Positions 25,098 to 34,214 of a stretch of 64,000 nucleotides of DNA are shown in pieces. A model generated the notes under the pieces. The model saw only the letters and a program-made list of their open reading frames with translations, made no database searches and was not told the origin of the DNA. Where the stretch lies: NCBI RefSeq assembly GCF_000337035.1, contig NZ_AOJL01000026.1, positions 1 through 64,000 of the forward strand, given 5' to 3'. Every line of letters begins with the position of its first letter. The first letter of the stretch is position 1. The stretch comes from Halorubrum coriense DSM 10284. GTDB lineage: Archaea; Halobacteriota; Halobacteria; Halobacteriales; Haloferacaceae. Position numbers and translations under genes: made by a program.

Positions 25098-27959
25098 TCA
25101 ATTATATGTTGAATGGCTAGCGTCAGTATCTTTGATCGCCTGCTGAAGATGGTCCTGTGTGATTTTTGAACCTTGATTCATAGCCAGCCGTGCAGCTGTT
25201 TCTGTGATGAGTTTCATGTCGGAAGCGACGTATGGATGACCATTTGCATCCTTTCTGCTCAACATCTTGATTTTCTCCCAGTTTATTTTATCAGTTACAA
25301 GTGGTCGATCTGATAAGTGATATTTGAGCATCTCCATGCGTGCCTCATCGTCTGGTGGTGGGACTTCGATTGTTTCATCAAATCGTCCCGAGCGTGTAAG
25401 CGCATCATCAAGCGAAGAACGAAGATTTGTCGCAGCAATAACTACTACATCCTCTCCCTGTACCTCCGACATCCCAGTAAGAATCTCGTTGACAATCTGT
25501 TTTTGATCTTGATGCATTCTATCTCCACCACCCCGTTGGCTTGCAATAGCGTCGATCTCGTCAATAAACACGATAGATGGCTGGTTGTCAAGCGCAGTCT
25601 CGAACAACTCACCAACATTCTGAGTTCCTTCTCCGATCCATTTACTTACAACATCAGACGCAGTAATACTGATGAGATTGAATTCTAGCTCACCAGCAAC
25701 AGCTTTGCTTAGATACGTTTTACCGGTGCCCGGAGGACCGTATAATAACACTCCGTTTGTAATGTCTAATCCGTATTGTTCATACTTTTCCGGGTTTTCT
25801 GCGGGGTCAATGATTGTTTGACTGAGTTTCCGTTTTAGACCATCCATGCCAGCAACGTCATTGAAATTGATTTCCGGAGGCTCCTGAATCATTTTTGCCG
25901 CCGAATTATCTTGTTGGCGCTTCGAAACTATCTCTTCGATACTCTCGAGTAAATGTTCTACTCTGACAACAGGGGTTGATCCATCTTGAGATGCTGCAAG
26001 GGCCTTTCGTATTGACGATTTTCCGATCTCAGCCATGTCGCTACTGACAAGTCCGTCGGTCTTCGATCGGATGACATCGGAATCGATGTTGGCGAGTTCA
26101 TTCGGTGGACCATCGTCTAACGTTGATTGAAGAATACCATACCGTGTCTCGAAGTCCGGAGCTCCGATATGAATTGTCGTATCAAACCGCCCTGACCGCT
26201 TAATTGCAGTATCGACATCGTCGAGCGTGTTCGTCGCAGCAACAACGATAACGTCATCTTCGCTCTCATTAAGTTTAGAGAGTTCTCCCAGTAATTCATT
26301 TATCATGCTACGCTCTGATTGTGTCATACCACCCGTTTCGGAACGTTCACCTGCGATAGAGTCAATCTCATCAATAAAAATTAATGTCGGTTGGGCTGTT
26401 TTCGCACGCTCAAATAGATCGTTCACATTCTCAGATCCACCACCGACATACTGACTTTTGATATCGGAGGGATCAACCTCCATATAATTGTAACCTAGTT
26501 CACCAGCGGTTGCCTTTGCAACGTACGTTTTTCCGGTTCCTGGCGGTCCATGGAATAACACACCTGTTACAGATCCGATTCCGTACTTATCAAATCGGTC
26601 GTCTCTTGCCGGGATCAGTACATCTTCTTTGATGCGTTCTTTGACATCGGAGAGGCCGATTACATCCTCAAATGTTCTCTCTGGTGGTCGATCAACTCCT
26701 TGGACATCTGATGGATCAGGAATAGATTGTTCTGTGTGTTCGGCACCCTCTGTTTGGGTAACTGTCTCGTCGGATGTGGTCGGTGTATCGTCTTTTGGTT
26801 GTTGGACTGAGTCCGTTGTATCATCCTGACTCTCAGTAGTGTTGGTTGAGTGATTAGTAATACGGAAGGGGGGTCGAGAATCAGTTGTATCGGATTTTTT
26901 ACCTGATTCGTCGTAGATCTGCTCTAGCCAACTAAGTATCGGAGCCTCTGTGATTCCTGTAAATCCGATCACAACTTCGAGCGTAGATGAGTCATTAACC
27001 GTGGTTCTAATTGTGACATCTGTAATGTTGGGATCTACCACTTTCTGTTCCGCTAGTCTGATCGCGTCGGAGTTCAAATACTCTTCCGGACCTGATATAA
27101 AAAATATGGCTGTTGGGACGTTATCATAGGCTGCTAATACACCAACGTCATCGGCTGCTGTTTTGGTGAGTGAAATTAGTGCTTCAGTTGCTTCATCAGG
27201 ATCAATATTGGCTTCCTCCCCCAAGAACCGTGAAATTGTACCTTGGGAACCAGTGGTAACGGTAGTGGAAGCGCATCCAATTGCCGAAATTCCGGTAGAT
27301 CCAAGCATCGTATCGATTTCATCGTGGAGCAGTGCGTTGCCAGTAGTATTTGAGTCTACACCTATAGATGAGAATAGCCCTAAAAGTTGATTTGAGAATG
27401 CCTCTGTGGCATCTTCACGCCGAAAATTATCTGATTCTTTGTTATAGTAGTGATCGTTGTCAAAAAGAAACAGGCCATCTGCACTCGGGTATATACTATT
27501 TATATTTAGACACGCGTTAAGAGCATAGAGTCCTCCTTCATTTGGATGAGGAAGTACGACAGCTGCGTACACTGGCTTCGTATCGATTGCATGGAATAAA
27601 TCAATCAGCGTTGAGGCACCCCCAGCCATTCCACCACCAGCACAGGTTACGACAAGATATGCGTCGACTTCTTCTAACATTGAATCACTAATCGCAGATG
27701 CTATTTCTCGTTCTTCATTACTAACGATATCTGACCCTACTTCGAGATCGGAGCCAGTACCGTGTCCACCGACCTCAGAAAGACCTACTGTAACCCGCTT
27801 TGATTTAGAGATATACTCGAGTCCTGCGATATCTGATTTCGCCGAGTCGATTCCAATTGCTTCATAAATAACATGACTTCCCTCAGTGAACTCTTGTTCT
27901 ATCATTGAATCTACAATTCTGTTTCCTCCACTTCCAAGTCCGAGAACGCCCAAATCCAT
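25098..27959 (-). CDS. CetZ-like tubulin-superfamily domain fused to tandem Cdc48-type AAA+ domains
   Basis: A 953-residue protein. Residues ~1-355 align by eye with CetZ, the archaeal tubulin/FtsZ relative: N-terminal 'GVLGLGSGGNRIVDSM', 'GIDSAKSDI', 'GHGTGSDLEVG', 'EVDAYLVVTCAGGG', 'YAAVVLPHPNEGGLYALNA' and 'LFLFDNDHYY'. The GTP-binding T4 loop is altered: GGGMAGGAS instead of GGGTGSG. An acidic linker (~360-430) leads to two AAA+ modules, each with Walker A GPPGTGKT (~471 and ~741), Walker B 'FIDEID' and 'RSGRFD' for the arginine finger region. The AAA+ modules look fully active, so an ATP-driven remodeller of a CetZ-type filament or of another substrate is inferred. AT-rich codon use marks it as acquired. 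Confidence 0.85.
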   Translation of the reverse strand: MDLGVLGLGSGGNRIVDSMIEQEFTEGSHVIYEAIGIDSAKSDIAGLEYISKSKRVTVGLSEVGGHGTGSDLEVGSDIVSNEEREIASAISDSMLEEVDAYLVVTCAGGGMAGGASTLIDLFHAIDTKPVYAAVVLPHPNEGGLYALNACLNINSIYPSADGLFLFDNDHYYNKESDNFRREDATEAFSNQLLGLFSSIGVDSNTTGNALLHDEIDTMLGSTGISAIGCASTTVTTGSQGTISRFLGEEANIDPDEATEALISLTKTAADDVGVLAAYDNVPTAIFFISGPEEYLNSDAIRLAEQKVVDPNITDVTIRTTVNDSSTLEVVIGFTGITEAPILSWLEQIYDESGKKSDTTDSRPPFRITNHSTNTTESQDDTTDSVQQPKDDTPTTSDETVTQTEGAEHTEQSIPDPSDVQGVDRPPERTFEDVIGLSDVKERIKEDVLIPARDDRFDKYGIGSVTGVLFHGPPGTGKTYVAKATAGELGYNYMEVDPSDIKSQYVGGGSENVNDLFERAKTAQPTLIFIDEIDSIAGERSETGGMTQSERSMINELLGELSKLNESEDDVIVVAATNTLDDVDTAIKRSGRFDTTIHIGAPDFETRYGILQSTLDDGPPNELANIDSDVIRSKTDGLVSSDMAEIGKSSIRKALAASQDGSTPVVRVEHLLESIEEIVSKRQQDNSAAKMIQEPPEINFNDVAGMDGLKRKLSQTIIDPAENPEKYEQYGLDITNGVLLYGPPGTGKTYLSKAVAGELEFNLISITASDVVSKWIGEGTQNVGELFETALDNQPSIVFIDEIDAIASQRGGGDRMHQDQKQIVNEILTGMSEVQGEDVVVIAATNLRSSLDDALTRSGRFDETIEVPPPDDEARMEMLKYHLSDRPLVTDKINWEKIKMLSRKDANGHPYVASDMKLITETAARLAMNQGSKITQDHLQQAIKDTDASHSTYN

Positions 27960-28175
27960 ACCTAATCTAACTAACCTGAACACCTAACCTTTGCCAAATC
28001 GGAGAATGTACTCTTGAATATTGGTTAATAAAAGGTATAAAACGGAAGCTGACACCAGGCTACCTTTCGTTTATAGCTCAGATGTTATCGGACCAACTAG
28101 AATCCGTAGAATTAATTATATTTCATCTACAGTGGACTTAGTAGACTTATGAGAAATAGAGTGTGACATCACAAA

Positions 28176-28550
28176 ATGGGAACACCAAAAATAACGAACG
28201 GAATTGTTCGGGCTATTTTCGAGATCGCGTTACCATCAATTGCCGTTTTTCTGGGAGTTGTCTACGCGCAAACCGCTTGGGGTGACGTAGTAGCCGGATT
28301 TGTCTTTTTATTGCTAACGGGAATTATGCTGTTGAGCATCTATCTCTCTGCAAAATATTGGACAAAAACCTACACAGCAGGATTTGTTCTTGCTGGGTTA
28401 GTATTGTTATTTATTTCGCCGGATATTACCTCTGATCTTGTACATCCGATATTTGGACATCTTGGAACAATTTTGATTCTGGGATTTCTGATTTTGATGC
28501 TAAAACTCCTCGGAGAAAAGCTTGGTATCAGTACATTCTGGGAAAAATAG
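28176..28550 (+). CDS. Small four-helix membrane protein
   Basis: A 124-residue hydrophobic protein with four transmembrane helices (about residues 12-28, 36-55, 66-82, 93-112). It has short loops and no catalytic motif. It is transcribed away from the CetZ-AAA+ gene across a ~215-base AT-rich promoter region, and both share low GC, so they may belong to one imported unit. It could be a membrane partner of the CetZ-AAA+ protein (inference from position only). Confidence 0.55.
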   Translation: MGTPKITNGIVRAIFEIALPSIAVFLGVVYAQTAWGDVVAGFVFLLLTGIMLLSIYLSAKYWTKTYTAGFVLAGLVLLFISPDITSDLVHPIFGHLGTILILGFLILMLKLLGEKLGISTFWEK

Positions 28551-28602
28551 TGAAAATATCTGTGCGATTAGCATACTTCACACCAATATATTCCGATTTC
28601 GC

Positions 28603-28725
28603 TTACGAGAACTCCGGCCGCTCAGCATACGCAATAGGATCGCGTGACCCAGCATTTCGGAACGCCTCAAGCCGGAACGCACACGCATCACACGTCCCGC
28701 ACGCCAGCTCCTGCTCCCAATCTCA
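28603..28725 (-). pseudogene. queC 3'-end fragment 3 (~41 codons)
   Basis: The minus strand reads '[20 protein letters not shown]' and '[13 protein letters not shown]' followed by TAA. It is uninterrupted and almost identical to the end of the intact QueC. Similarity starts exactly at the stop codon and ends near 28725. It separates the CetZ-AAA+ module from the HicAB module. Confidence 0.85.
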
Positions 28726-28832
28726 ATCGCTGCTGAAACACGTCGTAAAAGGCCGAGCGACAATAGGATATCTGGGGAAATGGTCCGGGTGTGTGCGAAT
28801 AAACGGCTGACGAGTCGGTGTCGAGCAGAGCG

Positions 28833-29084
28833 TTACCGATGCTCGTCGATCCACTCACACCACGCGTGGAAGTCGTCGGCTCCGCACTGGTCTGCGATCG
28901 ACTGTAATGTTCCGGTCGGAATTTCGTCTTCTGATGCCATAGGAACAGTCACGATCCGGACTTCGTCCGTATCTGGTGACTCATACCGCATTTTCAGGTG
29001 ACTACCAACACGACCGACACGCTTGTACCCGAAGTCGTGAAGGACAGATGCAATCTCGCGCCCGGAGAAGTTTGTCCGGACCAT
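28833..29084 (-). CDS. hicA: HicA family toxin
   Basis: An 83-residue HicA-type mRNA interferase with the double-stranded RNA-binding-like fold: 'SGREIASVLHDFGYKRVGRVGSHLKM' region at the N-terminus, in which the catalytic His sits in 'GSHLKMRY', then 'VTVPMASEDEIPTGTLQSI' (partly shown). It follows directly after the antitoxin gene (stop of HicB and ATG of HicA adjoin at 29084/29085). It would cleave mRNA when HicB is depleted. Confidence 0.85.
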   Translation of the reverse strand: MVRTNFSGREIASVLHDFGYKRVGRVGSHLKMRYESPDTDEVRIVTVPMASEDEIPTGTLQSIADQCGADDFHAWCEWIDEHR

Positions 29085-29345
29085 TCACCGCATGAAGTCG
29101 GGAAGCTCCTTGTCACCGGGCTCTGTGGCTTCGAGACCCCACTCCTCTAGATCCTCCTCAGTGACGGGTTCGCCGCCGCCTTCGTGAAGTTCGATCGCCT
29201 CTGCAAGCATCCGGAGGGCTTCCGCTTTCGTCTCGCCAAAGGACGCGACACCGGTCTCGATGTCTCTCGCGGTAATCGAGCCGTCATCTTCATGGATGAA
29301 CTCGACGCCTTCCTTGTCGGATGCGTCGCGTGTCGCACTCGCCAT
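29085..29345 (-). CDS. hicB: HicB family antitoxin
   Basis: An 86-residue HicB-like antitoxin: 'GVEFIHEDDGSITARDIETG' then 'ASFGETKAEALRMLAEAIEL', the signature strand-helix pattern of the family, and an acidic C-terminus that would cover HicA. It starts at the ATG at 29345; the longer frame has no family similarity. In haloarchaea HicB commonly precedes HicA, as here. Confidence 0.85.
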   Translation of the reverse strand: MASATRDASDKEGVEFIHEDDGSITARDIETGVASFGETKAEALRMLAEAIELHEGGGEPVTEEDLEEWGLEATEPGDKELPDFMR

Positions 29346-29499
29346 ACCTCTTCTTCGCGGACCGCTCGAATAAGCGTTCTGTCGGATGCGACAGAGGGAA
29401 CGGATACACAGCACCGCACGCATTCCGATATAATTATCAACTGGTTGCTACTAACCGGTGGAGGCTAATTTTTATTGTAGTTCTAGTATCTGTACAATT

Positions 29500-31113
29500 G
29501 TGACTGAATGTAGCCACGAATTTGAATCGACCAAGTGGGAACATCGGTTTGATCTTTCAGCAAAATATGATGGAATAAAACAGTGCCACCAACCGACTAT
29601 CAAGGGAGCTGAGAAATGCCAATATCATGCGCAGATCGACCAGCACGATGACGCTGAAGTCACGACTGAACAGGCGTTCCGGTCACTAATCACGGAATCT
29701 GATCACGTCTTGGGTGCAGAGTTTCACGGCCTCACTCTCGACACCATTGAACTCGGAACCGAGGGTGAGGTCGTGCTACACAACGTGAAGTTTCTCGACG
29801 GGTTTGAGATTGGAGAGCTGATAAGCCACGATAACATTACGATTGCAGGCAGTCTCTTCGACAGGCTTCGGGTAGACCGGATTGAAACCACCAACAAGTT
29901 CGATTTGAGCGGTAATCGATATCGGGGGGACGTCACTATTCGGGGAGCCGATACTGATGCACCTATCAATATAAATGGAAATGTATTCGAGAAATCTTTC
30001 CGACTCCGCGGTACGTTTGCTGACCGCGCTCAGTTTATTGATTCGACATTTAATGAGGGGCTTCTCTTTAACCGGGCTCAATTCCAAGGACCAGTACAGT
30101 GTAAACGGATAGAGGTGGGTAACGACGCATACATTCACAAATGTACCTTTCAAGAAGGACTTGATCTCACGGATGCTGATCCGGATGACCGAATTTTCTT
30201 CTCGGACTCGAAACTCTCCAGCATCAAATTAGGAATTGAGACTGCCTCCGCGACACTTCTGTTGTGGCATCATACGAACATTAATGGAGGGAGATTAGGA
30301 CAACCGAATGACAAACCACTCTACTATGACTTCACGCGAGCAATTCTCGGAGATATTCAGATCCCCTCAAATGTACCACTCACACGGTATTACTTCCATG
30401 AGACAGAATACGATGGGTTTCGGTACGCTAACCATCGCAATACCTTCGCAGATGAAAACTGGCAGCTTCACCGGTTCGAGGTGGACAATATGGAGCGATT
30501 TGAAGTGGAGCATTCCGATTTGGCCAGCAGTATCACGCCACCATCGATACCGAATTACAGCTATGATAAGGAACTAAAAGACAACGAAGAGACATATTTG
30601 CTCGCTCGACAAGCTGCGACAGATTGGGGGGACAATTACTCAGCGTCACACCTGTATCTCCAAGAACGAACTGCGAGAAAACTGCGTCACAGGCACGCAC
30701 TACAGACGGCTGACAAACTCAACACCGAGTCCACGGTTCAGAATGCCTCCAAGTACTTTCGGGAAGTCTTCCACCAGTGGACGACCCGGTATGGTGAAAG
30801 CCCACTACAGCCGATTCTCGTCTCGATAGCCGTGATCGTATCTTCCTGGCTTTTCCTGTTATATTTTGGTCGTATCGAAGTAAGTGGTCAAACACGTTCA
30901 CTCCAGACTGTCCTTACAAGTGACGGCACCAACTATCTTTCATACCTCGGTGATACGCTACATTTCAGTATCGTCACGTTTGCGCCGATAGGCTACAATA
31001 ACTACGCCCCAGTCGGGTCCCTCACGAACGCGCTTGTTATCATTGAATCATTCACAGGCGCGTTCTTAATCGCACTATTTGTATTCACATTAGGGAGGCA
31101 GGTGGCACGGTGA
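29500..31113 (+). CDS. Pentapeptide-repeat protein with C-terminal two-TM channel-like domain
   Basis: A 537-residue protein with a GTG start at 29500. The N-terminus has a Cys/His cluster ('QCHQPTIKGAEKCQYHAQ'). Residues ~60-300 are degenerate pentapeptide-like repeats ('FHGLTLDTIEL', 'FDRLRVDRIETT', 'FEKSFRLRGTF', 'RAQFQGPVQC'). The C-terminal ~120 residues hold two transmembrane helices around a re-entrant loop, 'FSIVTFAPIGYNNYAPVG', which replaces the potassium-channel TxGYGD filter. Related haloarchaeal proteins are annotated as ion channels with pentapeptide repeats. Gating by the repeats and ion choice are unknown. It is cargo of the third queC-bounded module. Confidence 0.7.
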   Translation: MTECSHEFESTKWEHRFDLSAKYDGIKQCHQPTIKGAEKCQYHAQIDQHDDAEVTTEQAFRSLITESDHVLGAEFHGLTLDTIELGTEGEVVLHNVKFLDGFEIGELISHDNITIAGSLFDRLRVDRIETTNKFDLSGNRYRGDVTIRGADTDAPININGNVFEKSFRLRGTFADRAQFIDSTFNEGLLFNRAQFQGPVQCKRIEVGNDAYIHKCTFQEGLDLTDADPDDRIFFSDSKLSSIKLGIETASATLLLWHHTNINGGRLGQPNDKPLYYDFTRAILGDIQIPSNVPLTRYYFHETEYDGFRYANHRNTFADENWQLHRFEVDNMERFEVEHSDLASSITPPSIPNYSYDKELKDNEETYLLARQAATDWGDNYSASHLYLQERTARKLRHRHALQTADKLNTESTVQNASKYFREVFHQWTTRYGESPLQPILVSIAVIVSSWLFLLYFGRIEVSGQTRSLQTVLTSDGTNYLSYLGDTLHFSIVTFAPIGYNNYAPVGSLTNALVIIESFTGAFLIALFVFTLGRQVAR

Positions 31114-31129
31114 ATACTTCGATTTCAAC

Positions 31130-31213
31130 GTCATCAAGCAGTTCTTGAGGAATTTTGACGCTGACTTTCGGTATACTAGCGTATTCGGAGAGGAATATTA
31201 TCAGCATGTCGCT
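31130..31213 (-). pseudogene. Remnant of RHH gene and its upstream region
   Basis: The minus strand reads 'IPKVSVKIPQELLDDV', matching the start of the RHH protein at 13553-13741 ('MPKVSVEIPQELLDDL'), and the ~45 bases upstream also match. The start ATG has become ATA and the C-terminal half is missing. It lies 65 bases left of a queC fragment. Confidence 0.75.
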
Positions 31214-31277
31214 GAGTTCACGAATCCACAAGACCTTACAACACCATCCGGCCCGTAAACCCGTGTCAACCGCCTGG

Positions 31278-31683
31278 TTACGAGAACTCCGGCCGCTCGG
31301 CATACTGAATTGGATCGCGTGACCCCGCATTCCGGAAGGACTCAAGTCGGAACGCACACGCATCACACGTCCCACACGCCGGCTCCTCATCTCGGTAACA
31401 CGACCACGTCATCTCGTACGGCACCCCAAGCTCCAAGCCACGTTCCGCGATGTCCGTTTTCGACCACTCGACGAACGGTGCTTTCAGCTCGATTTCCGTC
31501 TCCGGCTTGGTCCCAACGTCGATCACATTCTGAAAGGCATCGAAGAGGGTTAGGCGACAGTCAGGGTACCCGGAAAATCTCCGAGTGTACACCGATAAAC
31601 AGCACCTCTGCATACGACGTCGCCACCGACATCAGGTTCGCGTTCCGGAAGGGAACGTACGAGGTCGATTCCTTATGCTGACC
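31278..31683 (-). pseudogene. queC 3'-end fragment 4 (~135 codons, disrupted)
   Basis: The longest fragment. The final ~100 codons are intact in one frame ('DAFQNVIDVGTKPETEIELK', '[19 protein letters not shown]', '[12 protein letters not shown]', TAA). Upstream, 'TSYVPFRNANLMSVATSYAE' and 'LFIGVHSEIFRVP' are recognisable in another frame, with a small deletion and frameshift between. The ATP-binding N-terminus (SGGMDS) is absent, so it cannot make a working enzyme. Confidence 0.88.
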
Positions 31684-31685
31684 AA

Positions 31686-32447
31686 TCACGACAACGATTC
31701 GTTCTCTTTGCGTGCTTTCGCCGTCATCGTCAGCACCCATTTGTTGGCAGCGTTGCGCCACCCCATCGGCTCGTACGCACGGCCGCGGCTCACGTCATCG
31801 CTCTCAATGATCGCCGTAACTACGTCATCGAATCGGACAATCCGCTCGATATGGTCCGTGGGGTCTGTGAGTGCGTCCTCAAGCGGTATCTTAACGTCTA
31901 GTGAAGCTGCGGCGACTGCGCGAAACGTTGTCGGCACGTCGGCGGAGTCTACCCCATTGTCAGCTTCCGTCCCGTTTGTGTCGTCCTGATCGGCGTCTTC
32001 GGATTCTCCGCCGTCAGCAACCGACTGAGGTTCGTCTTTGCCGATGTCTTCGGATTCTAGCGCTTGGCTTTCTTGCTGGTGTAGGTCTTCAAGGAACCGC
32101 GAAATCTCTTCGTCGAGGAGTGGCAGCATCTCTCTGTTGTCCGGGTCGAAGAATGCCTGCCCGGTCCGCTCATGTAGGATGAACTGACCACCTACTCGTG
32201 AGACTTCGTCGACGACGTTGATTTCTTCGAGATGGTCGAGAACCGTGTCCACACCGTATTCGAGCCGATTGCCCGGAGTTTCTTTGAGATCGCTCGTGGG
32301 GACGTTACGGTCATTGGTCTCGAAATATTCGTTCGTGTAGAGCCAATTGGCGAGCGCAATCATACTCTCGCAACTGTGGAGATGGCCCTTCTTGTCGTGG
32401 ATATACTGTTCAAGTCTGTCAGTGTCGTTGGAATCGCTGGTACTCAT
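31686..32447 (-). CDS. Hypothetical protein with acidic disordered middle
   Basis: A 253-residue protein. The N-terminal ~110 residues are helical and resemble a winged-helix or helical DNA-binding region ('CESMIALANWLYTNEYFETN', 'LEYGVDTVLDHLEEINVV'). Residues ~125-170 are a highly acidic spacer. The C-terminal ~80 residues are a separate helical domain ('RFDDVVTAIIESDDVSRGRA'). No family is recognised. Its stop lies 3 bases from the end of queC fragment 4. Start ATG at 32447. Confidence 0.5.
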   Translation of the reverse strand: MSTSDSNDTDRLEQYIHDKKGHLHSCESMIALANWLYTNEYFETNDRNVPTSDLKETPGNRLEYGVDTVLDHLEEINVVDEVSRVGGQFILHERTGQAFFDPDNREMLPLLDEEISRFLEDLHQQESQALESEDIGKDEPQSVADGGESEDADQDDTNGTEADNGVDSADVPTTFRAVAAASLDVKIPLEDALTDPTDHIERIVRFDDVVTAIIESDDVSRGRAYEPMGWRNAANKWVLTMTAKARKENESLS

Positions 32448-33191
32448 TGTGTAGTGTGGTAGGTTTTCGATCACTACGGGTGGCAGTCACTCGGTGTGCG
32501 TCTGGGTATTGTTCAGCAAGCAAGCGTCCACGACGATGTGAACGGAATCTTACCAGACAATGTCGTATTCCTAATGGCCTAAGTCAGTGGAGGTATTGTC
32601 GAAACTTAGTTGTTTTCCACCATATTATCTGAATTACTATTGTCTTATACACCATAGACATATCTAGAACCTTCGAAATAGAGTCAATCAAGCCACTTTG
32701 ACTGGTTTCTCTGACTTTAGATCTCTTAGATCGGAGGTGTTATGTAAATATATTACAACTAATACTGTCACATATCAACTGATCTTAACCCCTCGTCAGC
32801 TTTTCAGATTCCGTTCTACCATCCTATTTTGGGATCATTGTACGAATAAGGCGCTACGAGCAAAATTCGTCGTTTTGAGTGGGATAAAAACCACCATTCA
32901 CTTATCAGCCGAGCAAGAGTGTCAGATGAGTCACTAAGATGGATGGCTTGTCCAAAGGAGTGTCCCCATCCGGATCATCTCGACGACCGCTGAATCGTTG
33001 TCAAGAGAAGAGCCGTTTGGTACTTGAAGATGCCCGACGCCAAGGTCGGCAGCGTTAGAGAAACTCAGTCCCAGCCACAACCAAAATCATCTTAGGGAAG
33101 TGAGAACGGTTCAGCCTAGTAATTTGACAGAGTCCACACGCGAGTTGTTGGTAAGCTCTGAGAATAACTACGTGGAGTTTGAGGAGTAATA
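32448..33191. other. Long AT-rich non-coding region
   Basis: About 740 bases with low GC and only short open frames lacking codon bias. A 'GAGGAG' just before 33192 could be the Shine-Dalgarno of the next gene. Nothing else is recognised; it may contain decayed genes. Confidence 0.5.
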
Positions 33192-34091
33192 ATGAGGAAG
33201 GAACTCACCCGACGATCAGTACTGAGCGGAATTACAGCTTCACCCTTCGTGGCAGGGACACCTTCGGTCGCTTCAACTCAAGAGGTGTCCATCAAAGATG
33301 GATTCTTCAGTGAACTCGAAGGCGTCTCAGAATCGGACAAAAAAGAGGCGTTCATTGGTTGTGCGAATGCCCTCTGTGGAGATGTGGATCGATCTGAACA
33401 ATCAACGGAAAAGATCGTCAATCAAACCGATGATCTGAAACACCATATCCGACGCGTTCGGTTTGCGGTTCGAATCCTAAATGAACAGCAGATTACATCA
33501 GCTATTGATGAGTCAATGGTCCGATCCGTTGAGGTCGATTACAACAAAGTAGCCCGATTTGTCCCATTAATCGGCTCGCTCACCAACCTCCAAGCCGCCG
33601 CTTGCGCTGTCGAAGACCCTCCGAAGCCCAGCCAAGTGGAGCGGTTTATGTACGCGTGTCTGGCCTTTGGAGCAGAGGTAGCTCTGTGGTACAGTACTGC
33701 CCCATACCGAATGGCATGGTCTGGGACTCGGTTCGCGTCAAATCGCAGTATCCTCCGATACGCAAATCACGGCTGTAATGGCTGTATAGCAGCAGTGATG
33801 AGCGAACTCCACTGGGGACTTCGAGTTATCCCGTACAAGGTCACTTCCGAGGACGAGATTGCATTCATTTCGAGAAAACTTGACGAACTACACGCGGAGG
33901 CACGTGAGATCGACTATGATGTTGATGTTAAACTCACTGAAGAAGAGATACGAGAGCTAGTGGATTCAACTGATTTCAGTGGTGGCGGCGGTGCTCCGTT
34001 TGCTCGCCCGCCCCAAGGCCCGATTGAGCGGCATTTGCCATCGATTGAATTACCAGAACTCTCAGAAATTCTCCCAGATTGGCTATCGTAA
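33192..34091 (+). CDS. Tat-exported hypothetical protein with Cys-rich segment
   Basis: A 299-residue protein whose N-terminus 'KELTRRSVLSGITASPFVAG' is a twin-arginine signal (RRSVLSG) with a cleavage-like Ala/Thr region, so it is probably exported folded. The mature part is helical, with 'FIGCANALCGD', 'AAACAVEDPP', 'YACLAFGAEVALWYST' and 'NHGCNGCIAAVMSELHWG', and a Gly/Pro-rich C-terminus. The mix of signal peptide and paired cysteines recalls halocin-type secreted proteins, but no clear similarity to HalC8 is seen. Function unknown. Confidence 0.6.
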   Translation: MRKELTRRSVLSGITASPFVAGTPSVASTQEVSIKDGFFSELEGVSESDKKEAFIGCANALCGDVDRSEQSTEKIVNQTDDLKHHIRRVRFAVRILNEQQITSAIDESMVRSVEVDYNKVARFVPLIGSLTNLQAAACAVEDPPKPSQVERFMYACLAFGAEVALWYSTAPYRMAWSGTRFASNRSILRYANHGCNGCIAAVMSELHWGLRVIPYKVTSEDEIAFISRKLDELHAEAREIDYDVDVKLTEEEIRELVDSTDFSGGGGAPFARPPQGPIERHLPSIELPELSEILPDWLS

Positions 34092-34214
34092 GTCCTACTA
34101 CTGGCTCCGGCTAGCTTCCCGTTATAATTTGACACTTCGCTGTGTGTGTCTGTCGAAGCAACGTGCTAGACGGTGTTGTAAGTATTTATTAACCCACACA
34201 AAGTGTACCTCAGC

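Noticed and set aside
31085..31390. Complete RHH gene in the third module
   Set aside because: The ATG is changed to ATA and the second half of the domain is missing, so it is recorded as a remnant.
32698..32937. 79-codon open frame in the AT-rich gap
   Set aside because: Basic, Phe/Leu-rich product without codon bias. It looks like chance in low-GC DNA.
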